Part shown: positions 11,401 to 25,480 of the stretch, piece after piece
Layout: each line of letters begins with the position of its first letter
Numbering within the stretch: the stretch's first letter is position 1
DNA from: Coriaria nepalensis
Taxonomy: Eukaryota; Streptophyta; Magnoliopsida; Cucurbitales; Coriariaceae
DNA length: 64,000 bases
Direction: 5' to 3'
Assembly: GCA_027186245.1 (NCBI GenBank)
Contig: CP114483.1
Coordinates: forward strand, 14,218,220-14,282,219
The notes under the pieces: model-generated
Database searches by the model: none
Seen by the model: only the letters and a program-made list of their open reading frames with translations
What the model was told of the DNA's origin: nothing
Translations under genes and position numbers: made by a program

Positions 11401-13930
11401 AGAGATGCAATAATATGACTTTAACACTAAAAAAATGCATAGTTGCCTTTAGTAGATCATTTGCAAGTTATGCATGAAAGTCATGTTTTAAATGCGAAAA
11501 TAGAACTAGTTCGAAGTGCTTTCAAACAATTTAATGATCTAAAAAGACTGAATGATATGCTCTTAAGGCTAAAATAATGAATTGTTGTATTCGATAGATT
11601 AATTGCAGGTTATGTAAGAAAATCATGTTTGAAGGGCAAAAACATAATTCGTTCGAATTCATTTATAATGCTTTAATGACTAGAAAAGCCTCAATGACAT
11701 GATTTTAAGGCTAAGTAAATGTATAGTTGCCTTTAATAGATCTACTGCAAGTTATGCACGAAAGTCATGTTTAAAAGGCGAATTTCGTCTGAAGTTATTT
11801 AGAATGATTTAATGAGTAAAAGAGATGCAATAATATGACTTTAACACTAAAAAAATGCATAGTTGCCTTTAGTAGATCAATTGCAAGTTATGCATGAAAG
11901 TCGTGTTTTAAATGCGAAAATAGAACTAGTTCGAAGTGCTTTCAAACAATTTAATGATCTAAAAAGACAGAATGATATGCTCTTTAAGGCTAAAATAATG
12001 CATTGTTGTATTCGATAGATTAATTGCAGGTTATGTAAGAAAATCATGTTTGAAGGGCAAAAACATAATTCGTTCGAATTCATATATAATGATTTAATGA
12101 CTAGAAAAGCCACAATGACATGATTTTAAGGCTAAGTAAATGTATAGTTGCCTTTAATAGATCAACTGCATGTTATGCACGAAAGTCATGTTTAAAAGGC
12201 GAATTTCATCTGAAGTGATTTAGAATGATTTAATGAGTAAAAGAGATGCAATGATATGACTTTAACACTAAAAAATGCATAGTTGCCTTCAGTAGATCAA
12301 TTGCAAGTTATGCATGAAAGTCGTGTTTTAAATGCGAAAATAGAACTAGTTCGAAGTGCTTTCAAACAATTTAATGATCTAAAAAGACTGAATGATATGC
12401 TCTTTAAGGCTAAAATAATGCATTGTTGTATTCGATAGATTAATTGCAGGTTATGTAAGAAAATCATGTTTGAAGGGCAAAAACATAATTCGTTCGAATT
12501 CATATATAATGATTTAATGACTAGAAAAGCCTCAATGACATGATTTTAAGGCTAAGTAAATGTATAGTTGCCTTCAATAGATCAACTGCAAGTTATGCAC
12601 GAAAGTCATGTTTAAAAGGCGAATTTCATCTGAAGTGATTTAGAATGATTTAATGAGTAAAAGAGATGCAATAATATGACTTTAACACTAAAAAAATGCA
12701 TAGTTGCCTTTAGTAGATCATTTGCAAGTTATGCATGAAAGTCATGTTTTAAATGCGAAAATAGAACTAGTTCGAAGTGCTTTCAAACAATTTAATGATC
12801 TAAAAAGACTGAATGATATGCTCTTAAGGCTAAAATAATGAATTGTTGTATTCGATAGATTAATTGCAGGTTATGTAAGAAAATCATGTTTGAAGGGCAA
12901 AAACATAATTCGTTCGAATTCATTTATAATGCTTTAATGACTAGAAAAGCCTCAATGACATGATTTTAAGGCTAAGTAAATGTATAGTTGCCTTTAATAG
13001 ATCTACTGCAAGTTATGCACGAAAGTCATGTTTAAAAGGCGAATTTCGTCTGAAGTTATTTAGAATGATTTAATGAGTAAAAGAGATGCAATAATATGAC
13101 TTTAACACTAAAAAAATGCATAGTTGCCTTTAGTAGATCAATTGCAAGTTATGCATGAAAGTCGTGTTTTAAATGCGAAAATAGAACTAGTTCGAAGTGC
13201 TTTCAAACAATTTAATGATCTAAAAAGACAGAATGATATGCTCTTTAAGGCTAAAATAATGCATTGTTGTATTCGATAGATTAATTGCAGGTTATGTAAG
13301 AAAATCATGTTTGAAGGGCAAAAACATAATTCGTTCGAATTCATATATAATGATTTAATGACTAGAAAAGCCACAATGACATGATTTTAAGGCTAAGTAA
13401 ATGTATAGTTGCCTTTAATAGATCAACTGCATGTTATGCACGAAAGTCATGTTTAAAAGGCGAATTTCATCTGAAGTGATTTAGAATGATTTAATGAGTA
13501 AAAGAGATGCAATGATATGACTTTAACACTAAAAAATGCATAGTTGCCTTCAGTAGATCAATTGCAAGTTATGCATGAAAGTCGTGTTTTAAATGCGAAA
13601 ATAGAACTAGTTCGAAGTGCTTTCAAACAATTTAATGATCTAAAAAGACTGAATGATATGCTCTTTAAGGCTAAAATAATGCATTGTTGTATTCGATAGA
13701 TTAATTGCAGGTTATGTAAGAAAATCATGTTTGAAGGGCAAAAACATAATTCGTTCGAATTCATATATAATGATTTAATGACTAGAAAAGCCTCAATGAC
13801 ATGATTTTAAGGCTAAGTAAATGTATAGTTGCCTTCAATAGATCAACTGCAAGTTATGCACGAAAGTCATGTTTAAAAGGCGAATTTCATCTGAAGTGAT
13901 TTAGAATGATTTAATGAGTAAAAGAGATGC
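8090..13930 (+). repeat. 1261 bp HOR, about 4.6 copies, highly homogeneous
   Basis: Equivalent A subunits start near 8094, 9355, 10616, 11877 and 13138, each 1261 bases apart. The last three copies share private variants: GATCATTTGC near 10196, 11457 and 12718, GATCTACTGC near 10478, 11739 and 13000, and AAAGACAGAATG near 10704, 11965 and 13226. The first two copies lack some of these. Over most of the lines compared, the later copies look identical. This is the most uniform part of the window and suggests recent, sequential amplification. The right edge falls where the C subunit changes from AATAATATG to AATGATATG. Confidence 0.88.
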
Positions 13931-16900
13931 AATGATATGACTTTAACACTAAAAAATGCATAGTTGCCTTCAGTAGATCAATTGCGAGTTATGCATGAAA
14001 GTCGTGTTTTAAATGTGAAAATAGAACTAGTTCAAAGTGCTTTCAAACAAATTAATGATCTAAAAAGACTGAATGATATGCTCTTTAAGGCTAAAATAAT
14101 GCATTGTTGTATTCGATAGATTAATTGCAGGTTATGTAAGAAAATAATGTTTGAAGGGCAAAAACATAATTCGTTCGAATTCATATATAATGATTTAATG
14201 ACTAGAAAAGCCTCAATGACATGATTTTAAGGCTAAGTAAATGTATAGTTGCCTTCAATAGATCAACTGCAAGTTATGCACGAAAGTCCTGTTTAAAAGG
14301 CGAATTTCATCCGAAGTGATTTAGAATGATTTAATGAGTAAAAGAGATGCAATGATATGACTTTAACACTAAAAAATGCATAGTTGCCTTCAGTAGATCA
14401 ATTGCAAGTTATGCATGAAAGTCGTGTTTTAAATGCGAAAATAGAACTAGTTCGAAGTGCTTTCAAACAATTTAATGATCTAAAAAGACTGAATGATATG
14501 CTCTTAAGGCTAAAATAATGCATTGTTGTATTCAATAGATTAATTGTAGGTTATGTAAGAAACTCATGTTTGAAGGGCAAAAATATAATTCGTTCGAATT
14601 CATATATAATGATTTAATGACTAGAAAAGCCTCAATGACATGATTTTAAGGCTAAGTAAATGTATAGTTGCCTTCAATAGATCAACTGCAAGTTATGCAC
14701 GAAAGTCCTGTTTAAAAGGCGAATTTCATCTGAAGTGATTTAGAATGATTTAATGAGTAAAAGAGATGCAATGATATGACTTTAACACTAAAAAATGCAT
14801 AGTTGCCTTCAGTAGATCAATTGCGAGTTATGCATGAAAGTCGTGTTTTAAATGTGAAAATAGAACTAGTTCAAAGTGCTTTCAAACAAATTAATGATCT
14901 AAAAAGACTGAATGATATGCTCTTTAAGGCTAAAATAATGCATTGTTGTATTCGATAGATTAATTGCAGGTTATGTAAGAAAATAATGTTTGAAGGGCAA
15001 AAACATAATTCGTTCGAATTCATATATAATGATTTAATGACTAGAAAAGCCTCAATGACATGATTTTAAGGCTAAGTAAATGTATAGTTGCCTTCAATAG
15101 ATCAACTGCAAGTTATGCACGAAAGTCCTGTTTAAAAGGCGAATTTCATCCGAAGTGATTTAGAATGATTTAATGAGTAAAAGAGATGCAATGATATGAC
15201 TTTAACACTAAAAAATGCATAGTTGCCTTCAGTAGATCAATTGCAAGTTATGCATGAAAGTCGTGTTTTAAATGCGAAAATAGAACTAGTTCGAAGTGCT
15301 TTCAAACAATTTAATGATCTAAAAAGACTGAATGATATGCTCTTAAGGCTAAAATAATGCATTGTTGTATTCAATAGATTAATTGTAGGTTATGTAAGAA
15401 ACTCATGTTTGAAGGGCAAAAATATAATTCGTTCGAATTCATATATAATGATTTAATGACTAGAAGAGCCTGAATGACATGATTTTAACGCTAAGTAAAT
15501 GTATAGTTGCCTTCAATAGATCAACTGCAAGTTATGCACGAAAGTCATGTTTAAAAGGTGAATTTCGTCGGAAGTGATTTAGAATGATTTAATGAGTAAA
15601 AGAGATGCAATAATATGACTTTAACACTAAAAAAATGCATACTTGCCTTCAGTAGATCAATTGCAAGTTATGCATGAAAGTCGTGTTTTAAATGCGAAAT
15701 TAGAACTAGTTCAAAGTGCTTTCAAACAAATTAATGATCTAAAAAGATTGAATGATATGCTCTTTAAGGCTAAAATAATGCATTGTTGTATTCGATAGAT
15801 TAATTGCAGGTTATGTAAGAAAATAATGTTTGAAGGGCAAAAACATAATTCGTTCGAATTCATATATAATGATTTAATGACTAGAAAAGCCTCAATGACA
15901 TGATTTTAAGGCTAAGTAAATGTATAGTTGCCTTCAATAGATCAACTGCAAGTTATGCACGAAAGTCCTGTTTAAAAGGCGAATTTCATCCGAAGTGATT
16001 TAGAATGATTTAATGAGTAAAAGAGATGCAATGATATGACTTTAACACTAAAAAATGCATAGTTGCCTTCAGTAGATCAATTGCAAGTTATGCATGAAAG
16101 TCGTGTTTTAAATGCGAAAATAGAACTAGTTCGAAGTGCTTTCAAACAATTTAATGATCTAAAAAGACTGAATGATATGCTCTTAAGGCTAAAATAATGC
16201 ATTGTTGTATTCAATAGATTAATTGTAGGTTATGTAAGAAACTCATGTTTGAAGGGCAAAAATATAATTCGTTCGAATTCATATATAATGATTTAATGAC
16301 TAGAAGAGCCTGAATGACATGATTTTAACGCTAAGTAAATGTATAGTTGCCTTCAATAGATCAACTGCAAGTTATGCACGAAAGTCATGTTTAAAAGGCG
16401 AATTTCATCTGAAGTGATTTAGAATGATTTAATGAGTAAAAGAGATGCAATGATATGACTTTAACACTAAAAAATGCATAGTTGCCTTCAGTAGATCAAT
16501 TGCGAGTTATGCATGAAAGTCGTGTTTTAAATGTGAAAATAGAACTAGTTCAAAGTGCTTTCAAACAAATTAATGATCTAAAAAGACTGAATGATATGCT
16601 CTTTAAGGCTAAAATAATGCATTGTTGTATTCGATAGATTAATTGCAGGTTATGTAAGAAAATAATGTTTGAAGGGCAAAAACATAATTCGTTCGAATTC
16701 ATATATAATGATTTAATGACTAGAAAAGCCACAATGACATGATTTTAAGGCTAAGTAAATGTATAGTTGCCTTTAATAGATCAACTGCATGTTATGCACG
16801 AAAGTCATGTTTAAAAGGCGAATTTCATCTGAAGTGATTTAGAATGATTTAATGAGTAAAAGAGATGCAATGATATGACTTTAACACTAAAAAATGCATA

Positions 16901-18400
16901 GTTGCCTTCAGTAGATCAATTGCAAGTTATGCATGAAAGTCGTGTTTTAAATGCGAAAATAGAACTAGTTCGAAGTGCTTTCAAACAATTTAATGATCTA
17001 AAAAGACTGAATGATATGCTCTTTAAGGCTAAAATAATGCATTGTTGTATTCGATAGATTAATTGCAGGTTATGTAAGAAAATCATGTTTGAAGGGCAAA
17101 AACATAATTCGTTCGAATTCATATATAATGATTTAATGACTAGAAAAGCCTCAATGACATGATTTTAAGGCTAAGTAAATGTATAGTTGCCTTCAATAGA
17201 TCAACTGCAAGTTATGCACGAAAGTCATGTTTAAAAGGCGAATTTCATCTGAAGTGATTTAGAATGATTTAATGAGTAAAAGAGATGCAATGATATGACT
17301 TTAACACTAAAAAATGCATAGTTGCCTTCAGTAGATCAATTGCGAGTTATGCATGAAAGTCGTGTTTTAAATGTGAAAATAGAACTAGTTCAAAGTGCTT
17401 TCAAACAAATTAATGATCTAAAAAGACTGAATGATATGCTCTTTAAGGCTAAAATAATGCATTGTTGTATTCGATAGATTAATTGCAGGTTATGTAAGAA
17501 AATAATGTTTGAAGGGCAAAAACATAATTCGTTCGAATTCATATATAATGATTTAATGACTAGAAAAGCCTCAATGACATGATTTTAAGGCTAAGTAAAT
17601 GTATAGTTGCCTTCAATAGATCAACTGCAAGTTATGCACGAAAGTCCTGTTTAAAAGGCGAATTTCATCCGAAGTGATTTAGAATGATTTAATGAGTAAA
17701 AGAGATGCAATGATATGACTTTAACACTAAAAAATGCATAGTTGCCTTCAGTAGATCAATTGCAAGTTATGCATGAAAGTCGTGTTTTAAATGCGAAAAT
17801 AGAACTAGTTCGAAGTGCTTTCAAACAATTTAATGATCTAAAAAGACTGAATGATATGCTCTTAAGGCTAAAATAATGCATTGTTGTATTCAATAGATTA
17901 ATTGTAGGTTATGTAAGAAACTCATGTTTGAAGGGCAAAAATATAATTCGTTCGAATTCATATATAATGATTTAATGACTAGAAGAGCCTGAATGACATG
18001 ATTTTAACGCTAAGTAAATGTATAGTTGCCTTCAATAGATCAACTGCAAGTTATGCACGAAAGTCATGTTTAAAAGGTGAATTTCGTCGGAAGTGATTTA
18101 GAATGATTTAATGAGTAAAAGAGATGCAATAATATGACTTTAACACTAAAAAAATGCATACTTGCCTTCAGTAGATCAATTGCAAGTTATGCATGAAAGT
18201 CGTGTTTTAAATGCGAAATTAGAACTAGTTCAAAGTGCTTTCAAACAAATTAATGATCTAAAAAGATTGAATGATATGCTCTTTAAGGCTAAAATAATGC
18301 ATTGTTGTATTCGATAGATTAATTGCAGGTTATGTAAGAAAATCATGTTTGAAGGGCAAAAACATAATTCGTTCGAATTCATTTATAATGATTTAATGAC
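13931..18400 (+). repeat. 840 bp HOR mosaic with recurring haplotypes
   Basis: A trimer with GCGAGTTATG, ATGTGAAAAT and AAAATAATGTTTG occurs near 13980, 14820, 16500 and 17340, at multiples of 840. It alternates with a trimer carrying ATTGTAGG and AAACTCATG. The private variant AAAGTCCTG marks C subunits near 14283, 14703, 15123, 15963 and 17643. A third trimer (GAAATTAG, AAAGATTGAATG, GCATACTTGCC upstream) is near 15660 and again near 18180, 2520 bases apart, so larger blocks were copied as well. Confidence 0.7.
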
Positions 18401-21400
18401 TAGAAAAGCCACAATGACATGATTTTAAGGCTAAGTAAATGTATAGTTGCCTTTAATAAATCAAATGCAAGTTATGCACGAAAGTCATGTTTAAAAGGCG
18501 AATTTCATCTGAAGTGATTTAGAATGATTTAATGAGTAAAAGAGATGCAATGATATGACTTTAACACTAAAAAATGCATAGTTGCCTTCAGTAGATCAAT
18601 TGCAAGTTATGCATGAAAGTCGTGTTTTAAATGCGAAAATAGAACTAGTTTGAAGTGCTTTCAAACAATTTAATGATCTAAAAAGACTAAATGATATGCT
18701 CTTTAAGGCTAAAATAATGCATTGTTGTATTCGATAGATTAATTGCAGGTTATGTAAGAAAATCATGTTTGAAGGGCAAAAACATAATTCGTTCGAATTC
18801 ATTTATAATAATTTAATGACTAGAAAATCCACAATGACATGATTTTAAGGCTAAGTAAATGTATAGTTGCCTTTAATAGATCAACTGCAAGTTATGCACG
18901 AAAGTCATGTTTAAAAGGCGAATTTCATCTGAAGTGATTAAGAATGATTTAATGAGTAAAAGGGATGCAATGATATGACTTTAACACTAAAAAATGCATA
19001 GTTGCCTTCAGTAGATCAATTGCAAGTTATGCATGAAATTCGAGTTTTAAATGCGAAAATAGAACTAGTTCGAAGTGCTTTCAAACAAATTAATGATCTA
19101 AAAAGACTGAACGATATGCTCTTTAAGGCTAAAATAATGCATTGTTGTATTCGATAGATTAATTGCAGGTTATGTAAGAAAATAATGTTTGAAGGGCAAA
19201 AACATAATTCGTTCGAATTCATTTATAATGATTTAATGACTAGAAAAGCCACACTGACATGGTTTTAAGGCTAAGTAAATGTGTAGTTGCCTTTAATAGA
19301 TCAACTGCATGTTATGCACGAAAGTCATGTTTAAAAGGCGAATTTCATCTGAAGTGATTTAGAATGATTTAATAAGTAAAAGAGATGCAATAATATGACT
19401 TTAACACTAAAAAAATGCATAGTTGCCTTTAGTAGATCAATTGCAAGTTATGCATGAAAGTCGTGTTTTAAATGCGAAAACAGAACTAGTTCGAAGTGCT
19501 TTCAAACAATTTAATGATCTAAAAAGACTGAATGATATGCTCTTAAGGCTAAAATAATGTATTGTTGTATTCGATAGATTAATTGCAGGTTATGTAAGAA
19601 AATCATGTTTGAAGGGCAAAAACATAATTCGTTCGAATTCATTTATAATGATTTAATGACTAGAAAAGCCACAATGACATGATTTTAAGGCTATGTAAAT
19701 GTATAGTTGCCTTTAATAGATCAACTGCAAGTTATGCACGAAAGTCATGTTTAAAAGGCGAATTTCATCTGAAGTGATTTAGAATGATTTAATGAGTAAA
19801 AGAGATGCAATAATATGACTTTAACACTAAAAAAATGCTTAGTTGCCTTTAGTAGATCAATTGCAAGTTATGCATGAAAGTCGTGTTTTAAATGCGAAAA
19901 TAGAACTAGTTCGAAGTGCTTTCAAACAATTTAATGATCTAAAAAGACTGAATGATATGCTCTTAAGGCTAAAATAATGCATTGTTGTATTCGATAGATT
20001 AATTGCAGGTTATGTAAGAAAATCATGTTTGAAGGGCAAAAATATAATTCGTTCGAATTCATTTATAATGCTTTAATGACTAGAAAAGCCTCAATGACAT
20101 GATTTTAAGGCTAGGTAAATGTATAGTTGCCTTTAATAGATCAACTGCAAGTTATGCACGAAAGTCATGTTTAAAAGGCGAATTTCGTCTGAAGTTATTT
20201 AGAATGATTTAATGAGTAAAAGAGATGCAATAATATGACTTTAACACTAAAAAAATGCATAGTTGCCTTTAGTAGATCAATTGCAAGTTATGCATGAAAG
20301 TCGTGTTTTAAATGCGAAAATAGAACTAGTTCGAAGTGCTTCCAAACAATTTAATGATATAAAAAGACTGAATGATATGCTCTTTAAGGCTAAAATAATG
20401 CATTGTTGTATACGATAGATTAATTGCAGGTTATGTAAGAAAATCATGTTTGAAGGGCAAAAACATAATTCGTTCGAATTCATTTATTATGATTTAATGA
20501 CTACAAAGCCACAATGACATGATTTTAAGGCTAAGTAAATGTATAGTTGCCTTTAATAGATCAACTGCAAGTTATGCACGAAAGTCAGGTTTAAAAGGCG
20601 AATTTCATCTGAAGTGATTTAGAATGATTTAATGAGTAATAGAGATGCAATGATATGACTTTAACAATAAAAAATGCATAGTTGCCTTCAGTAGATCAAT
20701 TGCAAGTTATGCATGAAAGTCGTGTTTTAAATGTGAAAATAGAACTAGTTCAAAGTGCTTTCAAACAAATTAATGATCTAAAAAGACTGAATGATATGCT
20801 CTTAAGGCTAAAATAATGCATTGTTGTATTCAATAGATTAATTGTAAGTTATGTAAGAAACTCATGTTTGAAGGGCAAAAATATAATTCGTTCGAATTCA
20901 TATATAATGATTTAATGACTAGAAGAGCCTGAATGACATGATTTTAACGCTAAGTAAATGTATAGTTGCCTTCAATAGATCAACTGCAAGTTATGCACGA
21001 AAGTCATGTTTAAAAGGTGAATTTCGTCTGAAGTGATTTAGAATGATTTAATGAGTAAAGGAGATGCAATAATATGACTTTAACACTAAAAAAATGCATA
21101 CTTGCCTTCAGTAGATCAATTGCAAGTTATGCATGAAAGTCGTGTTTTAAATGCGAAATTAGAACTAGTTCAAAGTGCTTTCAAACAAATTAATGATCTA
21201 AAAAGATTGAATGATATGCTCTTTAAGGCTAAAATAATGCATTGTTGTATTCGATAGATTAATTGCAGGTTATGTAAGAAAATCATGTTTGAAGGGCAAA
21301 AACATAATTCGTTCGAATTCATTTATAATGATTTAATGACTAGGAAATCCACAATGACATGATTTTAAGGCTAAGTAAATGTATAGTTGCCTTTAATAGA

Positions 21401-23450
21401 TCAACTGCAAGTTATGCACGAAAGTCATGTTTAAAAGGCGAATTTCATCTGAAGTGATTTAGAATGATTTAATGAGTAAAAGGGATGCAATGATATGACT
21501 TTAACACTAAAAAATGCATAGTTGCCTTCAGTAGATCAATTGCAAGTTATGCATGAAATTCGAGTTTTAAATGCGAAAATAGAACTAGTTCGAAGTGCTT
21601 TCAAAAAAATTAATGATCTAAAAAGACTGAACGATATGCTCTTTAAGGCTAAAATAATGCATTGTTGTATTCGATAGATTAATTGCAGGTTATGTAAGAA
21701 AATCATGTTTGAAGGGCAAAAACATAATTCGTTCGAATTCATTTATAATGATTTAATGACTAGAAAAGCCACAATGACATGGTTTTAAGGCGAAGTAAAT
21801 GTGTAGTTGCCTTTAATAGATCAACTGCATGTTATGCACGAAAGTCATGCTTAAAAGGCGAATTTCATCTGAAGTGATTTAGAATGATTTAATGAGTAAA
21901 AGAGATGCAATAATATGACTTTAACACTAAAAAAATGCATAGTTGCCTTTAGTAGATCAATTGCAAGTTATGCATGAAAGTCGTGTTTTAAATGCGAAAA
22001 TAGAACTAGTTCGAAGTGCTTCCAAACAATTTAATGATCTAAAAAGACTGAATGATATGCTCTTTAAGGCTAAAATAATGCATTGTTGTATTCGATAGAT
22101 TAATTGCAGGTTATGTAAGAAAATCATGTTTGAAGGGCAAAAACATAATTCGTTCGAATTCATTTATAATGATTTAATGACTAGGAAATCCACAATGACA
22201 TGATTTTAAGGCTAAGTAAATGTATAGTTGCCTTTAATAGATCAACTGCAAGTTATGCACGAAAGTCATGTTTAAAAGGCGAATTTCATCTGAAGTGATT
22301 TAGAATGATTTAATGAGTAAAAGGGATGCAATGATATGACTTTAACACTAAAAAAATGCATAGTTGCCTTTAGTAGATCAATTGCAAGTTATGCATGAAA
22401 GTCGTGTTTTAAATGCGAAAATAGAACTAGTTCGAAGTGCTTTCAAACAATTTAATGATCTAAAAAGACTGAATGATATGCTCTTAAGGCTAAAATAATG
22501 CATTGTTGTATTCCATAGATTAATTGTAGGTTATGTAAGAAACTCATGTTTGAAGGGCAAAAATATAATTCGTTCGAATTCATATATAATGATTTAATGA
22601 CTAGAAGAGCCTGAATGACATGATTTTAACGCTAAGTAAATGTATAGTTGCCTTTAATAGATCAACTGCAAGTTATGCACGAAAGTCATGTTTAAAAGGC
22701 GAATTTCATCTGAAGTGATTTAGAATGATTTAATGAGTAAAAGGGATGCAATGATATGACTTTAACACTAAAAAATGCATAGTTGCCTTCAGTAGATCAA
22801 TTGCAAGTTATGCATGAAATTCGAGTTTTAAATGCGAAAATAGAACTAGTTCGAAGTGCTTTCAAACAAATTAATGATCTAAAAAGACTGAACGATATGC
22901 TCTTTAAGGCTAAAATAATGCATTGTTGTATTCGATAGATTAATCGCAGGTTATGTAAGAAAATCATGTTTGAAGGGCAAAAACATAATTCGTTCGAATT
23001 CATTTATAATGATTTAATGACTAGAAAAGCCACAATGACATGGTTTTAAGGCTAAGTAAATGTGTAGTTGCCTTTAATAGATCAACTGCATGTTATGCAC
23101 GAAAGTCATGCTTAAAAGGCGAATTTCATCTGAAGTGATTTAGAATGATTTAATGAGTAAAAGAGATGCAATAATATGACTTTAACACTAAAAAAATGCA
23201 TAGTTGCCTTTAGTAGATCAATTGCAAGTTATGCATGAAAGTCGTGTTTTAAATGTGAAAATAGAACTAGTTCGAAGTGCTTCCAAACAATTTAATGATC
23301 TAAAAAGACTGAATGATATGCTCTTTAAGGCTAAAATAATGCATTGTTGTATTCGATAGATTAATTGCAGGTTATGTAAGAAAATCATGTTTGAAGGGCA
23401 AAAACATAATTCGTTCGAATTCATTTATAATGATTTAATGACTAGAAATG
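18401..23450 (+). repeat. 1260 bp HOR mosaic
   Basis: The A variant GAAATTCGAGTTTTAAATG is near 19037, 21556 and 22817, separated by about 2520 and 1261 bases. The block from 21536 to about 22163 recurs at 22797 to about 23424. C subunits with AGTCATGCTTAAAAGG are near 21844 and 23105. CTAGGAAATCCAC marks B subunits near 21341 and 22182. The stretch is less uniform than the 8-14 kb block and includes a single AAACAGAAC variant near 19479. Confidence 0.65.
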
Positions 23451-25480
23451 CCACAATGACATGATTTTAAGGCTAAGTAAATGTCTAGTTGCCTTTAATA
23501 GATCAACTGCATGTTATGCACGAAAGTCATGTTTAAAAGGCGAATTTCATCTCAAGTGATTTAGAATGATTTAATGAGTAAAAGAGATGCAATGATATGA
23601 CTTCAGTAGATCAATTGCAAGTTATGCATGAAAGTCGTGTTTTAAATGCGAAAATAGAACTAGTTCGAAGTGCTTTCAAACAATTTAATGATCTAAAAAG
23701 ATTGAATGATATGCTCTTTAAGGCTAAAATAATGCATTGTTGTATTCGATAGATTAATTGCAGGTTATGTAAGAAAATCATGTTTGAAGGGCAAAAACAT
23801 AATTCGTTCGAATTCATTTATAATGATTTAATGACTAGAAATGCCACAATGACATGATTTTAAGGCTAAGTAAATGTATAGTTGCCTTTAATAGATCAAC
23901 TGCGAGTTATGCACGAAAGTCATGTTTAAAAGCCGAATTTCATCTGAAGTGATTTAGAATGATTTAATGAGTAAAAGAGATGCAATGATATGACTTTAAC
24001 ACTAAAAAATGCATAGTTGCCTTCAGTAGATCAATTGCAAGTTATGCATGAAAGTCGTGTTTTAAATGCGAAAATAGAATTAGTTTCAAGTGCTTTCAAA
24101 CAAATTAATGATCTAAAAAGACTGAATGATATGCTCTTTAAGGCTAAAATAATGCATTGTTGTATTCAATAGATTAATTGCAGGTTATGTAAGAAAATCA
24201 TGTTTGAAGGGCAAAAATATAATTCGTCCGAATTCATATATAATGATTTAATGACTAGAACAGCCCGAATGACATGATTTTAACGCTAAGTAAATGTATA
24301 GTTGCCTTCAATAGATCAACTGCAAGTTATGCACGAAAGTCATGTTTAAAAGGTGAATTTCGTCTGAAGTGATTTAAAATGATTTAATGAGTAAAAGAGA
24401 TGCAATAATGTGACTTTAACACTAAAAAAATGCATAGTTGCCTTCAGTAGATCAATTGCAAGTTATGCATGAAAGTCGTGTTTTAAATGCGAAATTAGAA
24501 CTAGTTCAAAGTGCTTTCAAACAAAATAATGATCTAAAAAGACTGAATGATATGCTCTTTAAGGCTAAAATAATGCATTGTTGTATTCGATAGATTACTT
24601 GCAGGTTATGTAAGAGAATCATGTTTGAAGGGCAAAAACATAATTCGTTCGAATTCATTTATAATGATTTAATGACTAGGAAAGCCACAATGACATGATT
24701 TTAAGGCTAAGTAAATGTATAGTTGCCTTTAATAGATCAACTGCAAGTTATGCACGAAAGTCATGTTTAAAAGGCGAATTTCATCTGAAGTGATTTATGA
24801 TGATTTAATGAGTAAAAGGGATGCAATGATATGACTTTAACACTAAAAAATGCATAGTCGCCTTCAGTAGATCAATTGCAAGTTATGCATGAAAATCGAG
24901 TTTTAAATGCGAAAATAGAACTAGTTCGAAGTGCTTTCAAACAAATTCATGATCTAAAAAGACTGAATGATATGCTCTTTAAGGCTAAAATAATGCATTG
25001 TTGTATTCGATAGATTAATTGCAGGTTATGTAAGAAAATCATGTTTGAAGGGCAAAAACATAATTCGTTCGAATTCATTTATAATGATTTAATGACTAGA
25101 AAAGCCACAATGACATGATTTTAAGGCTAAGTAAATGTATAGTTGCCTTTAATAGATCAACTGCAATTTATGCACGAAACTCATGTTTAAAAGGCGAATT
25201 TCATCTGAAGTGATTTAGAATGATTTAATGAGTAAAAGAGATGCAATGATATGACTTTAACACTAAAAAATGCATAGTTGCCTTCAGTAGATCAATTGCA
25301 AGTTATGCATGAAAGTCGTGTTTTAAATGTGAAAATAGAACTAGTTCAAAGTGCTTTCAAACAAATTAATGATCTAAAAAGACTGAATGATATGCTCTTA
25401 AGGCTAAAATAATGCATTGTTGTATTCAATAGATTAATTGTAGGTTATGTAAGAAAATCAACTTTGAAGGGCAAAAATAT
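23451..25480 (+). repeat. Irregular run of 420 bp units
   Basis: About five trimers lie here without a clear longer period. The stretch includes the first 27 bp deleted unit (junction near 23601) and unusual single variants such as AGAATTAGTTTCAAG near 24077, AAAATAATGATC near 24523, and AATCAACTTTGAAGG near 25457. It forms the border between the 1260 bp mosaic on the left and the 5025 bp duplication on the right. Confidence 0.6.
23601..23603 (+). repeat. 27 bp deletion junction, ancestral-looking copy
   Basis: ATGACTT is joined directly to CAGTAGATC, removing the end of subunit C and the first bases of subunit A. The lost segment is bounded by CTT on both sides, which fits slippage or microhomology repair. 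The C subunit before it has CATCTCAAG in place of CATCTGAAG, and the unit carries GTCTAGTTG. The A subunit after it still has the ordinary GAAAATAGAAC, unlike the later copies. Confidence 0.85.

Noticed and set aside
8090..13930. Assembly duplication as the cause of the near-identical 1261 bp copies
   Set aside because: It cannot be excluded from sequence alone, but early copies differ from later ones at several sites, which is expected of real sequential amplification.
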